The notes under the pieces are model-generated. The model was not told the DNA's origin. It saw only the letters and a program-made list of their open reading frames with translations, and made no database searches. The position numbers and the translations under genes were made by a program. Positions 39,206 to 51,200 of a DNA stretch of 64,000 nucleotides are shown here, piece by piece (positions within the stretch are counted from its first letter, which is position 1; each line of letters opens with the position of its first letter). Source of the stretch: Toxotes chatareus (taxonomy: Eukaryota > Chordata > Actinopteri > Toxotidae); the NCBI GenBank assembly GCA_016801885.1, contig CM028896.1:15284501-15348500 (forward strand), read 5' to 3'.

Positions 39206-42200
39206 CACCCTTATAGACTCACACACACATCCTTCACACATCGCTTAACCTCCTTTCTCCTCTTTACATCTGCAGCCTGAGGTGTTGGAGCAGCTGACTG
39301 GAATCAAGGAGCTGTGGATGGACGGGAACAGGCTGACTTTTTTACCTGGGGTATTTACAGTCATGCTCCATACTTGCATACTTTCAGTGCCTGCTCTGCC
39401 CCAAAACATCATCCTGAGATTATTTCCTGTGATCTTCAAACCAAGTGTCTGCTTAAATCTTCGTCAAAACGAACCGCAGTCGGTTTACACCCAAACTTTC
39501 AGCTTCTCTGAAAACCAGCAGTGACTGAACTGCAGTTTAGAAATGATCCTCTTGCTCGTTGAACACAGCTAGACTGTTTTACCGCAGACTTTTGGGTCTG
39601 CAGACGTCCCAGTGCTGCGTACAAAAATTCTGCAGCTGTTATTTTCTTTGAACATAATTAATTGATAATGATGCTTTGATAGTCAGAATGTGTTACATGA
39701 GATTCATTTTTCATCCAAACGATCAGCTTGTTTGTAACTGGGTCATAATTAAAGCATTAGTTCTGCTACCAGCCTTTCAATAGCATCAGCTGTAATCACA
39801 ATCTGGCCTTTTGCAATTAATGATGTCTGTCAAGGATCTAAAGCAAAACACTGAGCAACTGTTTCCCTTTTATATAATTTTCCAGTTTAAAATGTGTAAA
39901 ACACAACTTTGGCATAATGTTGTTTCTTTACTTCAGTGCTCAGGATGTTTTTTGGGAGTTTTTAATTGTATTCAACCAACACTACTGAGTAACCCCCGGC
40001 ACGAATTAGGTGAGGATACTGAGATGTCAGTGAAAATTCAGTGTAATTGTTTTGTGTGTCTCCTTTTGTCTGTCCAGATGCTTGGGACACTGAAACAGCT
40101 GGTATACCTGGATGTGTCTAAGAACAACCTGGAGATGGTGGATGAGCAGATCTGCGGCTGTGAGAGTTTGCAGGACCTCCTGCTCTCCAACAATGCCCTC
40201 ACTCAGCTGCCCGGCTCCATCGGTGAAGATTACAGCACACACACACACACACTCGTCTTATTTGAGGAAAATTCATTATGAAACACCTTCACTCTCTTTT
40301 AGCTATTGCCAGTGCGCTTTTCATTCCTGGGTCTGTTCCTGTGTTGTACTTAGGTGATCTAATTCATGCGGATGACATGAAGTTAAGACCAGGCCAATAA
40401 AATCAGATGAGTCCAGATAGACAGTGCCATACAAGTCAGGACTGATGATTACTAAACTGACTTACTGTATTGACGATAGTATGAATTAATCCAATTAACT
40501 GCTGTAATTGATATTCCTCTTTGTGGTGCAGCAGCAAGTGATAATCAATAACTGCCCTGAGCTGTTGTATGCCTCTCTAATCCTCTCTGTTTTTTCTCTC
40601 TCCGTTTCCCTTTCTTTAGGCTCACTGAAGAAACTGACCGCACTGAAAGTGGATGAGAACCAGCTGATATACTTGCCGGACTCTGTTGGAGGGTGAGTGT
40701 TGCAGAAGTAGCTTTTTATATCGGCAGAACGAACCCTGAGATCCGTGGATTCATCTGCCATCAGCTAACGCCTGTCACACATTCCCATTAAACATAATGT
40801 GCTCCCTGATGCTTTATTTGCTTTGGTCTAATGCTGATGATATTGATTAACCGTTAACAGCCATGATTATGAAGCCTGAGTGACAGTAATGGAATGTCAT
40901 GGTTCTGAGTCTGCCGTATTGATTTATGGAAACACATTGAGGTTTGCTTTATTGAGGAGGAGTCGATGGTAATCTCTGACCTGATGGACATCCGATATAA
41001 TACTGACTGATTAAATCAGCCGTCGTGGTTCTGAGACGGATGTTGTCTGCAGCAGACAGGTAAACCCAGCAGTCAGCAGCTGCTGGGGCTTTAGTGAGCG
41101 AGCCGGGTCGACACGCTGACCCTCCATCTACTCTGAATCATTGTGGTCTGGCACAAAGATTAGGCTCCGATTTAATCCATCTATGGTTTTCTTTTTTTAA
41201 TCAGTCCACTCCCACAGCCGTGAAGGAAAGAAATATATGTCAACCGGCAATTTCTATTACAGCTGTACCGTTTTCTTTTTCGTTCACTGTTTCCAAACAC
41301 CATCAATTATCCCTTATGTTAGAATCTGTCTCCTTGTGTACTTTGACACAGATTATGTGACAAAGCCTATGGTTTAGCTTAATCCCATGCACGGATTTTA
41401 GTTTAAGCAAGCTGATTTTTTTTCATTTATACGTAGCTGATTTTATTCATTGCACCGTTGGGGCGCACTGCGTTGTTTGTCCCCGGTCTGTATTCAGCAG
41501 GGAGGGGGTCAAATCCTGTGTTTTGGAGTTTGATGGTTTTATAACAGTAGCTTCCCCGCAGGTCAGACTCACTTTGCATTCATCTGAATCCCCAGAGTGC
41601 ATTTGCATTTTTCATTCAGCAGAGAGCCCCAGCTGCTCTGCACTTCCGTGTCAACAGGGCTACAGTTTGAAATGCTACTGTTTTCAAATTTTGTCCATGA
41701 AGCTTTTAAGATTTATCTGTTTTGGTGTAAATGCCTTTGAGCATTTCCCTGATATTGTAAGATGTTGTCACACTAGCTGGTCTGGAACAGAACTCTTCTG
41801 AGTTCTTGTTTGAAGAAATAATTCCAAAGAGTTTCAACATTATTTAGCCCTTTCCTGTCCATTTATTTTGAGGTAAACCCTGTTCTCTGACACACTAGGA
41901 GCCGGTAAAGAGACCCGAGACCTGGTGTGATGTGTTCGGTTTTCTTGGTCTTTGTTAGGACTCTAACCTGCTAGAGGTGAACAGTATATACACTATCTGC
42001 ACCACATGATTAAAGTCCTCCTGTCGCTCTCCTCTGGCTTCCTCTCATGTTAGGCTGACGTCTCTGGAGGAGCTGGACTGCAGTTTCAATGAGATCGAAG
42101 CCTTGCCCTCTTCTGTCGGTCAGTGTGTCGGCATCCGCACCTTTGCTGCAGATCACAACTTCCTTACCCAGCTTCCCCCTGAGGTGAGAGCATGCACAGT

Positions 42201-45200
42201 AGAGTACATAGATTTGTTTTGTGGAGATGGAGTTGAGTGGCGCAGCACGTCGACCTGCCCTGAATCCTCTTTTTTTTTTTTTTTTTTTTCCCTCACAGAT
42301 GGGTAACTGGAAGAACGCAACTGTGCTGTTTCTACATTCCAACAAGCTGGAGTCTTTGCCCGAGGAGATGGGTGACATGCAGAAGCTCAAGGTCATCAAT
42401 CTCAGCAACAACAAGTGAGTCTGGACTGACAGTGTTCATGCATAATGAGGGTCAAGTGCAAGGGCAAAAGCAGTTTGGATTTTTGCTGTTGAAAATCAGC
42501 AGATCAGTCAATAAATTAAAATAATCTGTACTTTCAACTCCAGTTATTTTCCTGAGGCCTTGCAGAAGAATGCTGTGGTTTCATTCTTACAAGAGCAAGC
42601 ACACACACTCTGAAATATAACCTACTAATCACTTGATCGAAGGATCTTAATTCTGACTAGAATCAAAATGAGTTTGGAAGCTGTGGCCTGATTGAGGTTT
42701 TAATCAGGGGTTTTCCATTCCTAGTGTCTGCTCTGTGCCAAACACACTGAGTAACTTTGGCTACGACTGCACAGCACTAATGTCTTTTTTTTTTTATTTT
42801 AGTAAAAATTAAATGTGGCTACAGAAACTTTCTACTAGGCCCTAATGGATTAAATCCACCTCACACAATGAATTTAATACCTTTAATTAAATTTTTTACC
42901 TTAACATGCGTTGGGTTTGTGAGTCATGACCAAACATGACTGAGTAACTTGTGTTTTTGTTCCACGGCAGGTTGAAGAATCTTCCTTACAGTTTCACTAA
43001 GCTGAACCAGATGACTGCAATGTGGCTGTCTGAAAATCAGGTAAGATCACACGTATTCTGTATAAATCACAAATAAAAGATGCTACCGAGTTCAGAGCTG
43101 TCAGACAGTGATCTGTTCTGTAGAGATTGTAATAGCAGCAGCACTCGCCACCACACTGAGCAATAAATGAGTCTACCTTGGCCAAAGGAGCTCACAGGAA
43201 AACACATTCAAAATGCAGCCAAACCACTTCCAGGACATTTGATCTAAATGTGCCAAATAGCAATATAGGTCAGACTTGGTGATACCCTAAACCCTACATC
43301 TACAAAGCGTCGGAAGATCCTAATGACTGCTCTGACCACAGTAAATGTTTAAGATCCTAAGATCAAAGTCGTATGACACAAATCTGAATGACAGGGAGCC
43401 AGTTTATGAGATAACACAGCAGCTGCTAGTCAGAAGTAAACCGGACATAGAGAGATCAAGGTTACCAGGCAAGTGGTGGTACTTCTGTCTCTGCTAATAT
43501 GGTTCCTGACCAAACACAAGATAAGCCCCACAGAGGTGGAAATGTTTGAGTCCGGTCAGCTTGGAGCGGTGTGAGGAAGTGGCTTGGAGTTTGTCCTCTT
43601 TGTGTGGGAACCTGTCCTACTCACAACAAGCTTTTTTTTTTTTTTTTATGTATGCAGAGGCAAAGTGAGGTTGGAGAAGACTGCATTGCTTCAGTGTGTT
43701 TGCGTTATCCAGCTTATAAATATTTCCAAATTACAGTCTGTTGATTCTCACCGCATCCTAAAATCAATTATTCATGCCATTTTCCCGTCCTGGCCTGACT
43801 GCAAGTCTCTGTTCAAACGTCTAAACAAATTGTCACAGAAAAACTGCAGCTCTGTCAGAGTGCAGCAGAAAAACCGTTATTCATAGCCCACGTCTCCCCT
43901 GTCCTGGTCTCCTGTCAGCTGCCTTCTGAACACAGAATCAAATTGAAGAATTGTCTTATCGTTCACCGCTTACATTTGTGAATTCTTAACAGGATGCTGT
44001 ACAGGCAGGGCTCTATGGTCATATAACCAGGGCTTTATGGCTGTCCCTTGGTTCAAGACCAAAGGTGACTAAGCTTTTCTTTCCCCAGGCTCTTGAGACA
44101 GCTTTCATATAGACATGAGGCCCATTAGTGTGGCTGTTTCTAATCGTGTTTGAAATCTTATTTGCACAAGCAAATCTTTTATCGAGTGTATGGAAAAGGG
44201 TCATTTCCTTCCTTTTTTACTGACTTGTTAAGAACTTTGTGACACTGTAAAGGTGTGGTGCTTAGAGTCAGGAGTGCGGTACCTGTTGTGTGAGCAGGGC
44301 AGCAATGAAACCCAGGAGAGGCAACAGGCACAGCAGCACTGAGGCAAAAGGATACTGTTGGGCAGGAGCCACAGTGGCGTCAGGGCCAAAGGGACACTGA
44401 TGCATCTTAAGACGGCTTCATCAAGGAATGGATGACAGGAAGAGGCTGATGTGCTTCAGTGATGTCCCAGACAAAGCACATTAGAGGGAAAGAATCTCGG
44501 TTCAAAGTGCCCACGGGGAGCAGGGGAGAAACGCATTCAATTCATCATTGGTACCCCACTTTGCTTGCCTTGCTAAAGCGAGGCACAGAGAACACCGGGG
44601 ACGCTCTGTGAGCACCGAGTGTCTTGACAAGGTGCCGTTCATGGCAGACAGTACACTCAAACCTACTTTTTGTCTCCCGCAGTCAAAGCCCCTGATCCCT
44701 CTCCAGAAAGAGGAGGATCCAGAGACGCAGAAAACTGTGCTGACGAACTACATGTTCCCCCAGCAAACCAGGACGGAGGACTGTGAGTACTGTGCACTCA
44801 ACGAGGCTTAATTTCTCTTTTGTAGTCTTTTGTGATTCATCTGACAGACGCTCAAACTGCAAACGTTTCTGACCTGTTTTCATTGATCTCTTCTTAGTGG
44901 TAGAACTGGGTATTAAAGATTGGGGCTCATTATTCAGTCAATTCCACCGAGCACAACTCATTCAACTCATTATGAAAATGAAAAAGGTGAATAAAATAAC
45001 TCATTGAGCACGTGTACTTTGATGTCAGATTCTCAACTACCATCTTAATTGTTACCGTGCTAAAGGTGACCTGCAAGGATCCCTGAATGCATATTGTATG
45101 AGGCACCTTGTTACCTGAGACCAAGGCTGCAGAAGAAACACTAATCTTACTCTCTTGTCAAGCATCTGTTAGTTTGGTTTGGTTTCCTATTGCAGCAGAC

Positions 45201-48200
45201 AGCTTGCACTGACCCCGTTGCATCTTGGCTTTAGAGTAATTAGTGGTTCAAGATCTGCATGCTTGAACTACTGAAATGGTAGCGAGTCAGCTGCTGGAGT
45301 TTGGAGACAGTGTCAGCTGTGTGGGTCTGTCCTCTGTTTGCTGTCTGCCTGTCGTGTGCTTTATACCATTTTCCATAGTAACGTACAGGAATTTTTTTCC
45401 CGAAAGAGCTTCCTCTGTTTCCTCGTTCTTTCCTGAGAATCTGAAATGAGTCATGACCCGACTGTGGTTATTATGTTTTACACCTTGTTGATATGGAGAG
45501 CACTCATCAGGTGACTCATATTATCCACTGTGCATTCACAATTTGGTACGGCGTGTGAAGTTGTAGGTGACTAGAGCTCTTGAAATGTTCGCGTTTCAGC
45601 TGATGAACCGAGTGAGCTCACCCTGTCGGAATTTACTTGCATATTTGTGAGCTATCTCTGTACGTAAACTGTCTCTGTGTAGAGATAAGGAGCGTTTTAA
45701 CACAGGAAACCACACAGATGGATTTACACTCTAAAGCTTAAAGGACAACTTTAAATCGTAGTGAAGTAACGTGAGTGCAAACTCAAGCGAAACATCAACC
45801 TCTAAAAAACACTATGGGAAAAACTTAAAAATTTGTTGTGCCAGTGGACACGTGGTTTTTCCTCCAAATGTCAGAAATTGGCAGACACAACACTGAGATC
45901 CTTTGCATATAAAAATGTAGTTGTATTTTAAGTCAGATTATTTCATATACACTGATGTCAGACTGAAGCACAGGGTTTGAATGCAGTTTATTAGAACAAC
46001 CTTTCCAAGAATTAAAAAGGGTTAACTCCTGAATTTCAAGTTTGTCCACAGCTTTAGTTTGCTGGCGGGCCTCGTGTTGTCTTTGCTCCATCTTGTGGTC
46101 AAAGTCAGACTTGCATGAGTTGAGCTCAGTGGGGGTGACTTACACAGCCTTAATTAAAAACTAACAAATTATTTTTGTCCTAGTTTCTACTGTTTTTTTT
46201 TTCTGTTTTTTTTTTCAGACATTCCCAACTCTGACTCTGAGAGCTTTAATCCGGCTCTGTGGGAGGAACAACGCAAGCACCGAGCTCAGGTGGCCTTTGA
46301 GTGCGACGAAGACAAGGATGAAAGAGAAGCACCCCCAAGGGTCAGTGTCACACATTTGCCACATAATTGGTAAAGGAAAATGAGTGTGTTGACACAGTTT
46401 ACCACAGCTGCAAGGGGCCATTATAGTTCAGTTTGGCAACAACCTTCACTTTGTCGTGGCTGTTTTCATAAAAAAGGTCCCTCAGGTCTCGTTTTCTGCA
46501 ACTTCTGATGTATTGTTGGTGGACATGGGGGATCTTTCCTCACCTAGTTTGACAGATAGCTCTAAGCATAAACCTAAAATAAAACATAAAACATTTATAC
46601 TTCATGCCTGTATATTTAGGGGAAATGTGTCTGTATGATGTTGAATGCACCTCTTGCAACAAGTCTGCTTGTTTGCTTCCAGGAGGGAAACTTGAAGCGC
46701 TACCCTACACCATACCCAGACGAGCTGAAGAACATGGTAAAGACAGCCCAGTCTGTGGCTCACCGGCTGAAGGAGGATGAGTCAAGTGACGAGTTGGGGA
46801 AAGATCCAAAACCAGTTGAGAGGAACCATATTGGAGTGCAGGACGTGGGTGTTAAGGTCAGCGTCAGCTAAAATTAATTTTATTTTGAAAGAAATGTCAC
46901 TTTCATTTCTTGTCTATTTTTGTTTGCCTCACTTTAGTTCCTCTCTAAGTAAACTACATTTTCTGCATGCGAGTGAAGGAATGTTTACAATACAAAATGT
47001 CCACCTGGACTGTTTTTATGCAGGTGATAGAGACCCCCTGCCCCAACGGCTTGGCATCAGACAAGGACCCCCAAGTATCTGCCAACACATTTGCCCAAAA
47101 TCCCTCTGGGCCAGAATTAAAAGACACTTCAGACACGTCTAACAGCTCCCAGAAAGTCCCACTCAAATCTTCAGAGGGCTCTATGATGAACCATGAGGAC
47201 ACACTGGAGGTACCACGCAGGAGTTCTCACAATTTTATAAATGAGAAGTACAGCAAATCTATTTGAAGCATTATCCAAAATCATACAACTTAAAGAAAGT
47301 GATTGTGTTTTTCTCCAGGATTCTGAGGAGCTGTCAGATGAAGAAGAGGAGATGAAAATCGCAGAGATGAGACCCCCCCTTATCGAGATCTCCATCAACC
47401 AGCCCAAAGTAGTGACTTTAAGTAAGGACAAAAAAGGTAAACGTTTTGTTTGAGTCACTGAAACATAGTATTTTAAACGGGATATTCAAACTTTACAAGT
47501 GACAAGTGTCAAGATACAGTACGCTAACTGATTTCTGATTAACAGACGACGGGAAAGACGCAGACTCTTTGCTGGATGACACGGTGGCCAACAGCAACCA
47601 GAACAACAGCAACTGCTCATCACCATCACGCATGTCTGACTCAGTGTCTCTGACCACCGACAGCAGTCAGGACAACTCTCTGTGCACGCCCGAGAGAGAG
47701 GCAAAGATGCCCTTCCTCCCAAAAAGCCGGTAGCTACCATTCTTCATGATGTTGACACAAAGCAATGAAGGAGAATCTTCCTCCTGCTGTTATTGAAAAC
47801 TCTGACGTCTGTTCATATGTTTTAGGCAAGAAGATGAGAATATGAACCAGCCTAAGGACACCACCCCTCTCCTCCATAATGGTAACGGCTCTGAAACGTC
47901 CCTTCAAGCCCTTTTGAAAACCCAGCAGACCCCGCCAGAAAGAATGGGTGACTACGACCTGTCCATGGAAGCCAGATTGGCCTTCATTGAGAAGGGAATT
48001 AACAATGGCATGCAAGACACCTACACCAAGTGGGATCAGATCAATATGAACGTGTCCAAGCTACCAACCGACAACATGGTTCAGCTGGATGAGCTGGACA
48101 AAACCAAGAACGGTTCAGTAGCAGACTTAGACAGCAAGCAGGGTTTTAGCAATGACAACCTGGAGCATTGGCAGAATGGAAACCAGCAGGTGAGTGACTG

Positions 48201-51200
48201 CATCAACAGTCTGGGGAACAAAAGCCAAGCAATGCGAGTGGAGACATCTGCTGTGCATGTGGCCTCGACAGGCGTGACAGCCAGCAGTGACATGTCTCTG
48301 TCTCGCAGCACGGAGGAACTGTCTCCAGAGAAAAGGTGCCATCCCCCGCAGGTGATGAAGTCTCACAGTGTCAGCAACATAGAAACAGGGGGCATGAGGC
48401 TGTACTCCTTTGATGGGGATGACAGTTCCTATGATACAGCGGCAGTGACGAGGATGGCAGGAGCCGGCCCAGGGCCAGGAGCGCAGGGCCAGAGCATAGT
48501 CAGGAGCAAGTCAGCCAGTCAGCTGCTCAACGACCAGATTCTCCAGGTCTACCCCAGCTCCTCCGCATCTTCCTCAGACCTGCTGGCCTCCTCTAAGCCT
48601 CCTGCCAGCACCAGCAGATATCCAGTCTCCTCCAGCATGGCCATGGGCCTCCCTCCTCCTCAGTACAATATCCAGTACACAAGCAGTGCCATGTCAAAAG
48701 AGGGCCTCTGGGCCCAGAGGATGCCCATGCCCCCAGAGCACCAAGGCTACCTCCCTCCTCCTCCACACTCACTAGCCAACACCAACTACTCCAATCGTAA
48801 TCAGGCACCACCCTACCCTCTACAGCCCCAGCAAAGGGGGCCTCCCATGGCTCCCAAACCCTCTGGGGACATGTGGGCTAAGGAGAGACTTCATTCTACC
48901 AGCAGCCAGCCTAGAAGCAGCACTCTGCAGAGGCAAAGCAGCACCGCCTCCACAGCTTCCATGGGCGACCCGAGGCGCATGCAGGTGCCCGAGGGGGAGT
49001 ACATGACGTACAGGGACATTCACACCCTCGCCAGGGGGCCGCTGGCGATGAGCCAGGCCATGCAGAGGCCCCTCTCAGCTCGCACTTACAGCATCGACGT
49101 GCCCGGAGCTTCCAGGCCTCTCAGCGCCCGGCCGCAGCCCCACGAGCTTCCAGAGAGGACCATGTCTGTCTGCGATTTCAACTACCAGCAAAGCAGCCCC
49201 AGCAAGAGGCCCAACACCAGGGTGAAGTCTGAGCACTCGCTCCTGGACGGTCCCGGACAGGTGTCAGGAGGGGTGGGGGCAGGAAGGGTGCCAGCAGACT
49301 GGAGAGACCAGGTGATGCGTCACATCGAGGCCAAGAAAATGGAAAAGGTAAACAGTACTAATATTATGAAATGGATTACAAGTTTCCAGATTGATTTTTT
49401 TTGTCAGTGTTTTGTTTTGTTTTTCAGGGTGGAATTTGTGTCTAACCTATATTTTTGTAGTGGTTAACCCATAAACCGATCACTCTTAGTATGAATAGGC
49501 TCATCCTCGCAGGCAACATTGCTGTAATCTGTAAGTCTTAAACTTGCTGCTTTTACATTAGTTTGAATTGCTCTGATGGTGCCAGATACCATCACAGCAT
49601 TATATTATATTTAAATGGCTGCTTAGGCCAAATCACAGACACATAACTTCTCATGTGTCCCCATATTCATGCAGAAAGCCTCGGTTTTATTTGTCCTGGT
49701 TGTGAGATATGTCTGTTTTATAGGGGGCGTCTCAAAACCTGGACAAACTGACCCTTTTATGTGGACTTTACACTTTATAAAAGCCTACTAACCCAGCTGT
49801 GTGTAAATTCACTGCATGTTTTCTGCATTTTCCTGTATATGCTGTAAACCTCCTTGTTGTGTCTTTTGTGTCGTTCTCATTTGGTGGATTGCATGGCCAC
49901 CGCTGACATGTCGGTTGGTGCTGGTTGCTCCATGTCGTCCCTCTGTTCAGAACGCGCTGTCTCGCTCCTATAATTCCAATAACGCTCCGCTGAGTTGGTC
50001 TCACTACGGCAGCTGTAGGGATATGCATGCCAGCCAAGGGTCTCTGGTCTTTAGTGCCAGAGAGGGACAGTCCTACGGCGCTCTGGGCTTCTGTGTGAGT
50101 ACTGTGAACCTGTAGTTAGCTCCTGCTGCTCATGCTGAGCCGGGGCTTCCAGATCGGGCTAGTTTCACATCCTTTAGAAGATAAGGAAATGTCTGTTTCC
50201 TTCTCTCCTTGATGCTGGGAAGTGATCACTGACCCTCAGAAGCCATCTTTCACTTGTCCTTTTATAGACAAATGAAAGCAGACTTTACGTGTGATTCGTC
50301 ACAACCACAAACCCTTCCTCTCACATGTGATGTGAAAAATAGATGAGTTCTAACAGGGTGTCTGTGTAGCTCACTCATGTTTAATCGGAGTGAAATTGTT
50401 TAAAAGGGGCCGATTTGTTTTTGGGACCGTCGTTCAGTTGATTTAGTGGCTTTGCTGTGTGAGAGTCAGAGAAAGACAAAATCAGAACAACTGAAAGATG
50501 AGCAAATTGATCAAGGCTGCTACAGAGCTGTAGCTAATTCAGAAACTATTTAAAATCTACTGAAACTACTTCCTCTAAAAACGTATAAGCTGTGTGCAAA
50601 GCGTATAATATTTCATTTCTGTGTGTTGTGCAATGGGAGGCTCGTATTTCTGATCACACATCCACAGCAAGTCTGTATCTTCTCTGAACCCAGTCTATAA
50701 CGTGATGTAACAGGCCTGTTTACAGAAATCAGAAATTAGAAACCGGATATGTCATGTGACTATCATATATGGTTACAAAACGCCCCCTTTTAAACCTGCC
50801 AGGTTCTTTAACATCACAATCATTATCCCTGCGTGTTCTCCCTCCCACACTCCAGTCACCCTGTGATTGTAATGCATCTCAGCAACCATGATTTTCTCCT
50901 CCTTTTAACTGTTCTTTAAATCCTTCATTTTGCTCTTTCATCGTCCTCACTCCGACTTTTGATCGCCTCAGAATCACTTCATAACCTCTGATCTTGTGTG
51001 TGTGTGGGCATGAAAACTGTGTTTGCCAAAGGTAAGTGGTAGAAGTGTGCGTCTGAGTGATCTAGGAAGTGGGTATTAGAATGTAGAAGAGGGTAAAAAA
51101 AAAAAAAAAAGGTTTCAGCATTGTATATACTGCATAAGGTTGTATAACCTCCTCCCTACTTGATGTTTGTGATTCACTTTTATCTTCAGCAGGCAAATAC

